From NCBI GenBank assembly GCA_003484865.1, contig DMZT01000355.1, positions 4,352 to 19,455 of the forward strand: 15,104 nucleotides of DNA, given 5' to 3'. The position numbers and the translations under genes were made by a program. Each line of letters starts with the position of its first letter. The first letter of the stretch is position 1. Shown here in pieces: positions 5,102 through 13,871 of the stretch. The notes below the pieces were generated by a model. It saw only the letters and a program-made list of their open reading frames with translations. It searched no databases and was not told the DNA's origin. This DNA comes from Stenotrophomonas sp. Lineage in GTDB: Bacteria; Pseudomonadota; Gammaproteobacteria; Xanthomonadales; Xanthomonadaceae.

Positions 5102-7276
5102 ATGATCAAGCCACTTTCCGCGGCCATCAGCACTGCACTGTTCGCCTGTGTCATCAGCCCTGCCATGGCGCAGAGCACGACGCCCACCGATCTGGACCAG
5201 GTGATCGTGACCGGCAGCCGGACCCCGATCTCGATCGAGAAGGTCCCCGGTGCAGTGACCGTCGTGAACCAGGAACAGGTGCAGCGCACCCTCAACCTGA
5301 CCGAAGACGCCACGGCCGTGCTGGCACGCATGGTGCCCGGTTACTCCGAATCCTCCCAGGCGATGAGCAACAGTGGCGAGACCCTGCGCGGCCGCGTCGC
5401 GCTGCGCCTGTTCGATGGTGTGCCGCAGGGCTCCCCGCTGCGCGAAGGCAGCCGCAACGGCACGTTCACCGACATGGGCGTGATCGGCCGCATCGAGGTC
5501 ATCAACGGCCCGTCGGCCGCCGAAGGCATCGGCGGTGCCGGTGGCGTCATCAACTATCTCTCCAAGAATCCGGAAGTGGAGGGCCACCAGACCACGGTGA
5601 GCACGCGCTACGGCACCCAGTTCAAGGATGACAGCGGCCAGTCCAAGATCGGCATCACCCACACCTTCAAGGGCGATGCGGCCGACTTCCTGATCAGCGG
5701 CGCCTACATCGATCGCGGCATCGCCTACGACGGCGACGGCCGCCGGGTTGGCTTGAACACCTCCGGCTCGCTGTCCGATTCCTACAGCAAGAACCTGTTC
5801 CTGAAGGGCGGCTACAACTTCGGCGAGGGCCAGATGCAGCGCATCCAGGCCAGTTACAGCAACTTCCATATCGGTGGGAAGCACAACTACATTCCGGTCG
5901 AAGGCTGCCGCTACGACGCCGTGGAGTGCCCGGTGCCGAGCACCAATACCGCCGAGAAGGGCTCGATCAAGGATTCGCTGGCCGAGTTCAACGATTTCGA
6001 ACAGTTCGCTGCCAAGTACACCCATGCCGATTTCTTCGGCGGTGACCTGAGCGTGGACCTGTACTGGGCCAAGCAGGCGATGCGTTATGTGCCGGAGAAC
6101 GGTACGGACCGCCAGCTGGTCAAGCCGGCCCCGCCGGAAGACCAGCGCATCTGGGACCAGTCGGAGATCAACTCCGAGAAAAAGGGGCTGCGCGCGGCGT
6201 ATGCCTACAGTGGCCTGTTCGCGGTGGAAGGCCTGCGCCTGCGCACCGGCCTGGACCTGGTGGAAGACACGGCGGAACAGCGCCTGGCGTTGACCGACCG
6301 GGTATGGGTGCCGCCGATGAAGTACACCAGCCTGGCGCCGTACGCGCAGCTGAGCTGGGACATCGGCCCGGTGACGCTGGATGCCGGCATCCGCCGCGAA
6401 GACGGTGAGCTGGAAATCGACGGTTACACCACCACCGCCTACCGCGACTTCACCCCGGTGCAGGGCGGCAAGCTCGACTACAAGGCCAACCTGCCCAACT
6501 TCGGTGCGATCTGGCGCATCACCGATGCGTGGTCGGTGTTCGCCTCTTACTCGGAAGGCTTCGGTATCGCCAACGTGGGCATCCCGTTGCGCAACATCCA
6601 GGCCAACAGCCCGTGCAAGGCAGTGGCATGCATCGCCGATCTGCAGCCGCTGATCACCAAGAACAAGGAAGTGGGCTTCAACTGGCGCGGCGAGCAGGCC
6701 CAGGTCGGGATGTCGGCTTACCGCTCGACCTCCGAGTTCGGCTCATCGCTGACCGTGGACAAGGTGACCGAGGACTTCATCCTCACCCGCGCCCCGACCC
6801 GGATCGAAGGCGTTGAACTGAACAGCGCCTGGACCTTCAACGACCAGTGGAAGGCGACGCTGCTGTACTCGCGGATCCGCGGCCAGACCCAGTACTACGA
6901 CGGCTCGGGCCTGAACAAGGAGATGGGCATCCTCGATATCTCGCCGGACAAGGTCAATGCCTCGCTGACCTGGACGCCGAACGATCGCTTCGACGCGACG
7001 CTGGGCGTGAGTCGTACCTTCAGCCGTGACCTGCGCGAGACCTTCGTCAATCCGTCCAACGGTGCGGTGTACCGCAATGACGAGGATACCTACGGCTACG
7101 CGCTGTGGGATCTCAGCATGAACTACGACACCGGCACCTACGGCAAGCTGTCGCTGGGCATCGAGAACCTGCTGGACAAGCAGTACGTGCTGACCTGGTC
7201 GCAGCTGCCGGGCTGGCAGAACTTCTTCTCCGGCCGTGGCCGCATGGTGTCGCTGACCCATACCTTCACGTTCTGA
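5102..7276 (+). CDS. TonB-dependent outer-membrane receptor
   Basis: The 724-residue product starts at the ATG at 5102, which follows a strong ribosome-binding site and opens a clear signal peptide, with likely cleavage after AMA (residue 23). A TonB-box/plug start, DLDQVIVTGSR (30-40), follows. The plug (about 42-165) contains the usual IGRIEVINGPSAAEGIGGAGGVINYLSKNP-type segment, and the rest is a 22-strand barrel with alternating aromatic residues ending in a terminal phenylalanine (SLTHTFTF). Two close cysteine pairs (CRYDAVEC and CKAVAC) probably form disulfides in extracellular loops. Such receptors import siderophores, vitamins or oligosaccharides using TonB energy. No CUT-locus N-terminal extension or iron-uptake genes are nearby, and the enzymatic neighbours argue for a sugar-containing ligand, although the sequence alone cannot exclude a siderophore. 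An in-frame ATG-like start upstream exists but is unlikely. Confidence 0.93.
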   Translation: MIKPLSAAISTALFACVISPAMAQSTTPTDLDQVIVTGSRTPISIEKVPGAVTVVNQEQVQRTLNLTEDATAVLARMVPGYSESSQAMSNSGETLRGRVALRLFDGVPQGSPLREGSRNGTFTDMGVIGRIEVINGPSAAEGIGGAGGVINYLSKNPEVEGHQTTVSTRYGTQFKDDSGQSKIGITHTFKGDAADFLISGAYIDRGIAYDGDGRRVGLNTSGSLSDSYSKNLFLKGGYNFGEGQMQRIQASYSNFHIGGKHNYIPVEGCRYDAVECPVPSTNTAEKGSIKDSLAEFNDFEQFAAKYTHADFFGGDLSVDLYWAKQAMRYVPENGTDRQLVKPAPPEDQRIWDQSEINSEKKGLRAAYAYSGLFAVEGLRLRTGLDLVEDTAEQRLALTDRVWVPPMKYTSLAPYAQLSWDIGPVTLDAGIRREDGELEIDGYTTTAYRDFTPVQGGKLDYKANLPNFGAIWRITDAWSVFASYSEGFGIANVGIPLRNIQANSPCKAVACIADLQPLITKNKEVGFNWRGEQAQVGMSAYRSTSEFGSSLTVDKVTEDFILTRAPTRIEGVELNSAWTFNDQWKATLLYSRIRGQTQYYDGSGLNKEMGILDISPDKVNASLTWTPNDRFDATLGVSRTFSRDLRETFVNPSNGAVYRNDEDTYGYALWDLSMNYDTGTYGKLSLGIENLLDKQYVLTWSQLPGWQNFFSGRGRMVSLTHTFTF

Positions 7277-7286
7277 CCGTCACCGC

Positions 7287-7329
7287 GGACCGGCGCTGCG
7301 ACGCACTGCAGCGCCGGTCCGTTTTTATT
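7287..7329 (+). terminator. Strong intrinsic terminator after the TonB-receptor gene
   Basis: GGACCGGCGCTGC (7287-7299) and GCAGCGCCGGTCC (7308-7320) form a perfect 13-bp stem with an 8-base loop, followed by GTTTTTATT. It lies 10 bases after the receptor stop. The next gene starts only 46 bases beyond, so the terminator either isolates the receptor transcript or attenuates the downstream genes. Confidence 0.93.
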
Positions 7330-7375
7330 GCCTTACCCTGTCATGACGTTACCGCCACTGACAGCAGGAGAGCGG

Positions 7376-8695
7376 ATGTACTGGCCATCGCACGGACCGG
7401 CCCACGCCCGTCATTGCCGCCCCCGGGCACGCCTGGCCGTGTTCGCGTTGCTGATGCTGGCGTTGGGACAGGCCGCGGCGTCGTTGCCGGACCCGCCGAG
7501 CCAGACGGAAACGACGGCTGCGTCGGCGCGCTTGCCAGCAGTCGATGCCTTCCTGCACGAATCGACGGGCCGCCAGGGCTATACCGGCGCGGTCGCGCTG
7601 GTGATCCACGATGGCCGCATCGTGCATGACGCCGCCTACGGTTGGCAGGACCTGGCGCATGCCACGCCCATGCAGCGTGACAGCATTTTTCGCATCTACT
7701 CGATGACCAAGACGGTGGCCTCGGTGGCCGCCTTGATGCTGGTGGAAGAGGGTCGGCTGGATCTGGATGATCCGGTGGCGCGCCATCTCCCTGAGTTCTC
7801 GCGTCTGCAGGTCTTCGCCGGGGGCACCGCCGCGGCGCCACAGCTGCGGCCGGCGACACAGACGCTGACCGTACGGCATCTGCTCACCCATACCGCCGGC
7901 TTCGCAGCGGGTGGCGAGGGATTCGAGGCGGTAACCGCATTGCTGGAACACCAGCAGGTGCAGGCCGCGGACAGCCTGGCCGCCTACACCACGCGCTTGG
8001 CCCGCGTGCCACTGGCGACCGAGCCGGGCACGCGCTTCCGTTACGACAGCACGTCGATCGAGGTTCTGTCGCGCGTGGTGGAAGTGGTGGGTGGGCTGCC
8101 GTTCGAGCAGTTCCTGCAACAGCGTGTGTTCGGCCCGCTGGACATGCGCGACACCGGGTTCGTGGTGCCGGTGCGCGATCGCGCACGGGTGGTGGCGCTG
8201 ACCACCATGGGCGAGCACGGTGATCTGGTGCTCGCCGATGAGGTGCATGCGCGGGTGCCCGGCAGTGCGCTCCGGCCGTATCCAAGCGGTGCCGGTGGTC
8301 TGTATTCCACGGCCGGCGACTATGGCCGGTTCGCGCAGATGCTGCTGGACGGCGGCCGCTACGGCGAGGTGCAGTTGCTTCGACCCTCCACCGTGGCCCT
8401 GATGATGCAGAACCAGCTGGTGCACACCGCCTTGCCCCGGCCGGTGACCGAGTTCAGCGATGCCGAGGGCTTCGGCCTGGGCGGTTCGGTGTTGCTGGAT
8501 CCGGCACTGAAAGGACGCACCGCTTCGGTCGGCGCGTTCGGCTGGTCGGGCGCGGCCTCGACCTACTACACGATCGACCCGGCACGCCGCCTGGTCGCGA
8601 TCCTGATGCTTCAGCATCTTCCGGGCGGCAATGACGATCTGCCGCGCATCAGTACGACGTTCTACAACCGCGTTGATGAGGCGATAGACCCATGA
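7376..8695 (+). CDS. Exported serine hydrolase, beta-lactamase/esterase (class C-like) family
   Basis: The 439-residue product starts at an ATG with an AGGAGA site 5 bases upstream; an earlier in-frame start at 7328 overlaps the terminator and is rejected. Residues 1-36 are a long signal peptide (basic, then LAVFALLMLALGQAAA). The fold's three motifs are visible: S109-M-T-K112 (nucleophile and base), Y223-D-S225 (the Y-x-N/S tyrosine) and W390-S-G392 in place of K-T-G or H-x-G. RHLLTHTAGF (167-176) is typical of the esterase/D-aminopeptidase-like branch. Members hydrolyse esters, amides or D-peptides and rarely confer antibiotic resistance; the non-canonical third motif makes an esterase role more likely. 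It heads a coupled gene run: its stop overlaps the ribokinase start as ATGA. In this setting it could remove acyl groups from the imported compound in the periplasm. Confidence 0.87.
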   Translation: MYWPSHGPAHARHCRPRARLAVFALLMLALGQAAASLPDPPSQTETTAASARLPAVDAFLHESTGRQGYTGAVALVIHDGRIVHDAAYGWQDLAHATPMQRDSIFRIYSMTKTVASVAALMLVEEGRLDLDDPVARHLPEFSRLQVFAGGTAAAPQLRPATQTLTVRHLLTHTAGFAAGGEGFEAVTALLEHQQVQAADSLAAYTTRLARVPLATEPGTRFRYDSTSIEVLSRVVEVVGGLPFEQFLQQRVFGPLDMRDTGFVVPVRDRARVVALTTMGEHGDLVLADEVHARVPGSALRPYPSGAGGLYSTAGDYGRFAQMLLDGGRYGEVQLLRPSTVALMMQNQLVHTALPRPVTEFSDAEGFGLGGSVLLDPALKGRTASVGAFGWSGAASTYYTIDPARRLVAILMLQHLPGGNDDLPRISTTFYNRVDEAIDP

Positions 8696-9645
8696 GTAGT
8701 GCGGCACGTTCCACCGTCCTTGTCGCCGGCTCGGCCAATCTCGATTTCGTGGTGCGCGCCACGCATGTGCCGGCGCCCGGTGAGACGGTGCTGGGCCGTG
8801 GCTTCAGCACGTTCCCCGGTGGCAAAGGCGCCAACCAGGCCGTGGCCTGCGCGCGGGCCGGCGGTGCGCCGACACGGATGCTGCTGGCCGTGGGCGAGGA
8901 TGATTTCGCCGCGCCGATCGAAGCGTCCCTGCGCGATGCGGGTGTGGCCCTGTCGACCGTGCGCGATCCTGCGCTGCCCACCGGTACCGCCTTCATCTGC
9001 CTGGCCGACACCGCCGAGAACGCGATCACGGTCGCGCCGGGTGCCAACCTCGGGCTCCGCGAGGAGCACCTGCCGGCACTGGAGGGCGTGGGCTGGCTGC
9101 TGCTGCAGCTGGAAACCCCCGTGCCCACCATCACCGCCTATGCCCGCCGCGCCCGTGCGGCCGGGCTCAAGGTCGCGCTCAACGCGGCGCCGGCACAGGT
9201 CCTGTCCGATGCGCTGCTCGCGCTGCTGGATGTGCTGATCGTCAACGAAGGTGAGCTGGATGTGGTGGCCGGCCATCCCCCGGACCTGGCCACGGGGCTG
9301 GCGCGCGTGCCGGTGCCCTGCGTGATCGTGACCCTGGGTGCGCGTGGCTGCCTGGCCCGGGTGAACGGCGAGGTGCTGCTGCAGCCGGGGTTCCGCATCG
9401 ACCCGATGGATACCACCGCGGCCGGCGATACTTTCTGTGGCGCCCTGATCGCTGCGCTGGCCGACCATCAACCGATGGCCGAGGCGTTGCTGGCCGCCAC
9501 CGCAGCTTCCGCGCTGGCCTGCACCCGCCTGGGCGCACAGGCGAGCATTCCCACCCGCGCCGAGGTGCAGGCGCTGCTGGGCGATCCCACGCGCGTTCCC
9601 GATGCCGCCGCCCATGCCGCGCTGGCGGCAGCGTGCGCGCGCTGA
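8692..9645 (+). CDS. rbsK: Ribokinase (PfkB family sugar kinase)
   Basis: The 317-residue product shows the ribokinase pattern throughout: GSANLDFVVRATHVPAPGETV (13-33), the substrate-binding PGGKGANQA (42-50), NEGE (185-188) and the C-terminal DTTAAGDTF (240-248), in which D246 is the catalytic base and AAGD forms the anion hole. The DTTAAGDTF wording is that of true ribokinases rather than fructokinases or adenosine kinases. It would phosphorylate D-ribose or a similar pentose at O5 with ATP in the cytoplasm. Its start overlaps the serine hydrolase stop (ATGA), so translation is coupled. No ribose ABC transporter is nearby, which suggests that the sugar is released inside the cell from a glycoside; the natural substrate might be another pentose. 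Confidence 0.92.
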   Translation: MSSAARSTVLVAGSANLDFVVRATHVPAPGETVLGRGFSTFPGGKGANQAVACARAGGAPTRMLLAVGEDDFAAPIEASLRDAGVALSTVRDPALPTGTAFICLADTAENAITVAPGANLGLREEHLPALEGVGWLLLQLETPVPTITAYARRARAAGLKVALNAAPAQVLSDALLALLDVLIVNEGELDVVAGHPPDLATGLARVPVPCVIVTLGARGCLARVNGEVLLQPGFRIDPMDTTAAGDTFCGALIAALADHQPMAEALLAATAASALACTRLGAQASIPTRAEVQALLGDPTRVPDAAAHAALAAACAR

Positions 9646-9682
9646 TGTCCCTCCTTTCCGTTTCCTGCTGGATGCCTTGCCC

Positions 9683-11872
9683 ATGACCACGCCGTATCAG
9701 AGCCCCGATTACGACACCGATGCAGCCGACTACGGGCGTGAGCCGATCCGCACCGAGTACAAGTTCTCGCACGTGACCACCGGGCGTTACCTGCCGACGC
9801 CCGGCAAGGCGCCGGCGTGGCCCTTCGCCGATATCGGCAGTTGGATGATCGATGCCAATGCCAGCGCGGGCGATTGGCTGGAAGAACTGAAGGACTGGCG
9901 CCGCGAGCACCTGGTCCGGATCGGCTACACCGATGTGAACTACCGTCGTCCGGAGCTGCAGTGGGCGCAGCGCAACTTCGTGCATGCACAGATGATGGTC
10001 GAGGATCGCTATTTCTTCGATGCGGCCACCGGGCAGTACACCGTCGACCGGTACCTGGACGATCTGACCGCACGGTTCGGCGGGCTGGATTCGGTGCTGA
10101 TCTGGTACATCTACCCCAACATCGGTATCGATGACCGCAACCAGTTCGATCTGGCGCATGACATGCCCGGCGGCCTGGCGGGATTGAAGGCCGCGGTGCA
10201 GGCCTTCCAGAAGCGCGGCGTCAAAGTGTTCCTGCCGGCCAAGCCGTGGGACCACGGCACCCGCGACCCGGGCGTGACGCACTGGGATGGGCTGGCCGAG
10301 ATCGTCAAGGCGGTCGGTGCGGACGGCATCAACGGCGATACCTTCAACGGTGTGCCGCGGGCGTTCTTCGATGCCTGTGATGCACGCGGCAATCCAGTGG
10401 TGGTGCAGCCCGAATCCACCATCAGTTCCGAAGAGCAGTTGATCTGGAACGTGCAGAGCTGGGGCAAGAAGGCGCCTGATGGCCCGGTGCCGCCCGTCTC
10501 CAAATGGAAGTGGCTGGAGCCACGCCACATGGTGAACTACGAGAACCGCTGGGGCCGCAACCGCAATCACGACCTGCAGTACTGCTTCTTCAACGGCATC
10601 GGCTACAACGCCTGGGAAAACATCTGGGGCGTCTGGAACCAGTTCACCCCGCGCGACGGTGAAGCGCTGCGCCGGATTGCCACGCTGTACCGGCAGTTCC
10701 CGCAGCTGGTGGTCTCGATGGACTGGGAGCCGTACCAGGTCTGCCTGCAGGGCGGCATCTTAGCCAGCCGGTTCCCGGGCGAGGGGGTAGCGCTGCACAC
10801 GTTGATCAACCGCAACGAATACGCCGTGGACGGTGAGCAGATCGCGCTGGCGCATGCGCAAGGCACGCGTTACTTCGATGCGTGGCATGGCCGCGCGTTG
10901 ACGCCGCGGATCATCGACGGCGCGGCGTACATCGAGCTGCCGATGGAAGCGCGCGGCTTCGGGGCGATCCTGAGTGTGGCTGCAGGTACCGCGATCGAGG
11001 GTCTGGACGAATTCCTGGCGGCGACCGCCGAGCGCGCACAGCAGCCCCTCAACTGTTACTCCGCCGCGTGGAAGGCCGCTCCGCAGGAACTGCTGGCGAT
11101 CGCGAGCACGCCCCCGCAGGCCGAGGCGCCGACAGGCATGGTCACGATCCCGGCCGCCGAGTTCCTGTTCCAGGTGGGCGGTATCGAGATCGAAGGGTTC
11201 ACCTGGGCCGGCCTGGATGTGCAGTACCCGTGGGAAGACTGCGCGCGCCGCCACCATCGCCGGCGCATGGCGCTGCCTGCGTTCCACATCGATCGCCACC
11301 CGGTCACCAACGCCGCGTTCAAGCGCTTCCTCGATGCCAGCGGCTACCGGCCGGCCGATGACCACAACTTCCTGGCGGACTGGAAGGACGGCGCGCCGCG
11401 TGCGGGCTGGGACAACAAGCCGGTCACCTGGGTCTCGATCGAGGACGCGCGTGCGTACGCGGCGTGGGCCGGCAAGCGGCTGCCGCATGCGTGGGAATGG
11501 CAGTACGCCGCGCAGGGCACCGACAAGCGCCTGTACCCGTGGGGCAACGCGTGGGATGCCGCACGCGTGCCGCGGGTCAATCGTGGCCGTCGCCTCACCC
11601 CGCCGGCGGATGTGGATGCACATCCGCAGGGGGCCAGCCCGTTCGGGGTGGAGGACCTGGTCGGCAATGTGTGGCAATGGACCGATGAATTCAGCGATGC
11701 GCACACCCGCGCGGCCGTACTGCGTGGCGGCAGCAGCTATCAGCCGCAGACCTCGCACTGGTACTTCCCGCAGGCCTACCGCCTGGATCAGCACGGCAAG
11801 TACCTGCTGATGGGTCCGTCCAAGGATCGCGCCGGTACGGTCGGCTTCCGTTGCGTGGTGGATGCGGCATGA
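9683..11872 (+). CDS. Two-domain protein: glycosidase-like barrel plus FGE/SUMF1-like domain without catalytic cysteines
   Basis: The 729-residue product has no signal peptide. Residues about 40-470 look like a TIM-barrel glycoside hydrolase with a beta-sandwich end; D219 in DGINGDTFNG and E244 in VVQPEST are candidate catalytic acids, but I cannot assign a GH family. Residues 484-727 are a formylglycine-generating-enzyme (FGE-sulfatase/SUMF1) domain: MVTIPAAEFLF, HPVTNAAFKRFL, PVTWVSIEDARAYAAWAGKRLP, EWQYAAQG, YPWGN, VGNVWQWT, RGGSS and a final GFRC. Genuine FGEs carry two cysteines just after RGGS; here 681-700 has none, so sulfatase activation is unlikely and the domain may serve structure or binding. 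The ATG at 9683 lies 37 bases after the ribokinase stop with a weak ribosome-binding site. A lone TTA leucine codon (10760-10762) is unusual for this composition. Its stop overlaps the GH127 start. Confidence 0.8.
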   Translation: MTTPYQSPDYDTDAADYGREPIRTEYKFSHVTTGRYLPTPGKAPAWPFADIGSWMIDANASAGDWLEELKDWRREHLVRIGYTDVNYRRPELQWAQRNFVHAQMMVEDRYFFDAATGQYTVDRYLDDLTARFGGLDSVLIWYIYPNIGIDDRNQFDLAHDMPGGLAGLKAAVQAFQKRGVKVFLPAKPWDHGTRDPGVTHWDGLAEIVKAVGADGINGDTFNGVPRAFFDACDARGNPVVVQPESTISSEEQLIWNVQSWGKKAPDGPVPPVSKWKWLEPRHMVNYENRWGRNRNHDLQYCFFNGIGYNAWENIWGVWNQFTPRDGEALRRIATLYRQFPQLVVSMDWEPYQVCLQGGILASRFPGEGVALHTLINRNEYAVDGEQIALAHAQGTRYFDAWHGRALTPRIIDGAAYIELPMEARGFGAILSVAAGTAIEGLDEFLAATAERAQQPLNCYSAAWKAAPQELLAIASTPPQAEAPTGMVTIPAAEFLFQVGGIEIEGFTWAGLDVQYPWEDCARRHHRRRMALPAFHIDRHPVTNAAFKRFLDASGYRPADDHNFLADWKDGAPRAGWDNKPVTWVSIEDARAYAAWAGKRLPHAWEWQYAAQGTDKRLYPWGNAWDAARVPRVNRGRRLTPPADVDAHPQGASPFGVEDLVGNVWQWTDEFSDAHTRAAVLRGGSSYQPQTSHWYFPQAYRLDQHGKYLLMGPSKDRAGTVGFRCVVDAA

Positions 11873-13734
11873 ATCGTCTGCATCCCGCCGCCCGCGGCAT
11901 GACGCTGGTCCCGCCGCAACAGGTCACCTTGCAGGGCGTGCTGGGCGATGCCCTGGCAGCCAACCGCAGCGGGCGCCTGAGCACGTTCGTCGTGGATGAG
12001 CACAGCGCGCCGATCAGCATCTTCAGCCAGGCGCACAAGCACCAGAACCACGAGGGCGACTGGTATGGCGAGCACGCCGGCAAGTGGCTCTCGGCCACCG
12101 CGCGGGCGGTGGCGCAGGGCGGGCAGCCGCAGCTGGAGGCCTCGTTGCGCCGCGTCGCCGACTGGTTGATCAGCCAGCAGGACGATGACGGCTACCTGGG
12201 CAACTATGCGCCTGAGCGTCGCTTCACCGTGCCGCAGCCGCCCAAGCCGGAGAGCTGGAACGGCGAGCCGGCGCTGCGCACCTGGGACATCTGGACGCAC
12301 AGCTACCTGATCCTCGGGTTCCTGGAAACGTGGCGCGCGCTCGGCAACGCAGCCTACCTGCAGGCCGCGTGCCGGATCGCCGACCTGTGCTGGCAGGCCC
12401 TGCAATCGGGCATCGACATCACCACGCTGGGCAACCACCACGGCATGTCCGCCACGGTACTGCTGGATCCTGCCGCCGATCTCTATCTGGTCACCGGCGA
12501 GCCGCGCTATCTGGAACTGGCCGAATGCATCCTGGCGCAGGCCAACGCCAACCCGCGGCTGGCGCTGCTGGACAAGGCGCTGGCTGGTGAGGACGCGGCC
12601 TTCATCGCAACCGGCAAGGCCTATCAGCTCAGCTGGAACCTGGTCGGGTTGGCCAAGCTGTACAAGGCCACCGGGCATGACGACCATCGCCAGGCGCTGG
12701 ATCATCTCTGGCACAACATCCGCGAGCAGCACCTCACGCTGGGCGGCGGTCCGTGGGGTGGGGTGGCGCACCGGTCGCGCGAGGTATTCAACGCGCCGCG
12801 CACCTTCTTCCCGCAGGCCTATGTGGAAACCTGCTCGGTACTGGCGTGGATGCAGCTCAACCGTGAGCTGCTGGCCATCACCGGCCACGCACGCTACGCC
12901 GATGAACTGGAGCGCACCGCCTACAACGACCTGCTGGCGGCAATGGCCGCCAATGGCGAGGACTGGTGCTACTACACCTATCCCAACGGCCGGCGCGTGC
13001 ACACCACGTACTGGCGCTGCTGCAAATCCAGCGGCGCGATGGCCGTGGAAGAGTTGCCACAGGTGGCCTACGGAATCGCGGTCGATGGTGGGCTGCGGGT
13101 CAATCTGTACGGGCCGGGCGAGGCCACGTTGCTGCACGCGCAGGCCGGTGCGGTGACCCTGCTGCAGGCGACCCGATTCCCCTTCGAGGGTACGGTGACC
13201 CTCACCGTGCTGCCCGAGTGCGTCGCCGAGTTCAGCATCGGCGTGCGGATACCGGGCTGGGCGACGGGCGCACGGATCGAGGTCAATGGACAGCCCGAGG
13301 CGGCCGAGGCGGGCGCGGACGGGTTCGTGCACGTGCAGCGTACCTGGCAGTCCGGCGACACGATCTGCGTGCAACTGCCGATGCAGCCACGCCTGCACCG
13401 GGCGGCCAACATCAACGTGCAGGAATCGCGCGCGCCGGATGGCGCGCCGGTGGCGCAGGAGGTCCTGCGCTGGGAGTACGTGGGGTTGAGCTACGGGCCG
13501 CTGGTGTATGCCACCGGCCTGATCGACGGGTACAAAACCGATGAGACGGTGCGCTTGCCGGACCGGCCACCCTCGCAGTGGCTGCAGGTGGGCGAGGACA
13601 CGGGCGAGGGCGCGTCGATCACCGTGCAGCTGGAGTGCCGCGGCCCGCTGACGTTCGAGCCCTACTACCGGTGTGGCGGGCGCGATCACGGCAGCTGGCG
13701 GTTGAGCTGGCTGTCGCTGGCGCCGTCGGGCTGA
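11869..13734 (+). CDS. GH127 (DUF1680) beta-L-arabinofuranosidase-type glycoside hydrolase
   Basis: The 621-residue cytoplasmic product matches the GH127/DUF1680 family over its length: an (alpha/alpha)6 barrel from about residue 15 to 400, with GYLGNY (108-113), WDIWTHSYLILGFLE (139-153) and YQLSWNLVGL, then beta-sandwich domains. The zinc-cysteine active site is intact: E320-T-C322 and the C384-C385 pair correspond to the Glu, Cys, Cys, Cys zinc ligands of the bifidobacterial enzyme HypBA1, in which one of the paired cysteines is the nucleophile. E305 lies where the acid/base glutamate is expected. Characterised members remove beta-L-arabinofuranose from hydroxyproline-linked chains, and one acts on aceric acid of rhamnogalacturonan II, so the sugar is not certain. 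The ATG at 11869 overlaps the previous stop as ATGA. With no signal peptide it must act on a small imported glycoside. Confidence 0.9.
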   Translation: MNRLHPAARGMTLVPPQQVTLQGVLGDALAANRSGRLSTFVVDEHSAPISIFSQAHKHQNHEGDWYGEHAGKWLSATARAVAQGGQPQLEASLRRVADWLISQQDDDGYLGNYAPERRFTVPQPPKPESWNGEPALRTWDIWTHSYLILGFLETWRALGNAAYLQAACRIADLCWQALQSGIDITTLGNHHGMSATVLLDPAADLYLVTGEPRYLELAECILAQANANPRLALLDKALAGEDAAFIATGKAYQLSWNLVGLAKLYKATGHDDHRQALDHLWHNIREQHLTLGGGPWGGVAHRSREVFNAPRTFFPQAYVETCSVLAWMQLNRELLAITGHARYADELERTAYNDLLAAMAANGEDWCYYTYPNGRRVHTTYWRCCKSSGAMAVEELPQVAYGIAVDGGLRVNLYGPGEATLLHAQAGAVTLLQATRFPFEGTVTLTVLPECVAEFSIGVRIPGWATGARIEVNGQPEAAEAGADGFVHVQRTWQSGDTICVQLPMQPRLHRAANINVQESRAPDGAPVAQEVLRWEYVGLSYGPLVYATGLIDGYKTDETVRLPDRPPSQWLQVGEDTGEGASITVQLECRGPLTFEPYYRCGGRDHGSWRLSWLSLAPSG

Positions 13735-13871
13735 CGTCCCGGCGGTGTTCGGCGGCGGTGGCGCCGCCGACGCCGCAGCGTGCTTTTTGTCCACCCAGAA
13801 CATACCCACACGATCTGTTTCTTCCCGTTGGCCAGGAGGAAACTTCCATCAAGGTATCGAGTGTATTGACC
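13735..13871 (+). promoter_or_regulatory. Gap before the CoA-transferase gene: hairpin, T-run, promoter-like segment
   Basis: No gene is seen in these 137 bases. An imperfect hairpin (13744-13756 with 13763-13774, one bulge, one G-U pair) precedes TTTTT at 13784-13788. The AT-richer stretch 13784-13830 may hold a promoter for the next gene; it contains GAACATACC (13798-13806), found also at 4912-4920 in the receptor leader. A perfect AGGAGG lies at 13834-13839. Confidence 0.45.
13744..13788 (+). terminator. Possible weak intrinsic terminator after the GH127 gene
   Basis: An arm at 13744-13756 pairs with 13763-13774 (about 12 pairs, one bulged T and one G-U, 6-base loop). Nine bases separate the stem from the five-T run, more than in efficient terminators, so termination would be partial at best. 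Confidence 0.35.

Noticed and set aside
7354..7360. GCCACTG, resembling the B12 box of cobalamin riboswitches
   Set aside because: None of the other conserved cobalamin-riboswitch segments lies upstream; the space is filled by the terminator.
7376..8695. Antibiotic-resistance beta-lactamase
   Set aside because: The third active-site motif is WSG instead of KTG and the flanking motifs resemble esterase/peptidase relatives, so a resistance role is not supported.
7349..8707. Reverse-strand open frame of 452 codons opposite the serine hydrolase
   Set aside because: Mirrors the sense gene almost exactly, has no recognisable motif or signal, and is explained by GC-rich codon bias.
9683..11872. 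Sulfatase-activating formylglycine-generating enzyme
   Set aside because: The two catalytic cysteines after RGGS are missing and no sulfatase gene is present.
11788..13809. Reverse-strand open frame of 673 codons opposite the GH127 gene
   Set aside because: Same antisense effect; the + strand has intact catalytic motifs, and the reverse product resembles no protein family.
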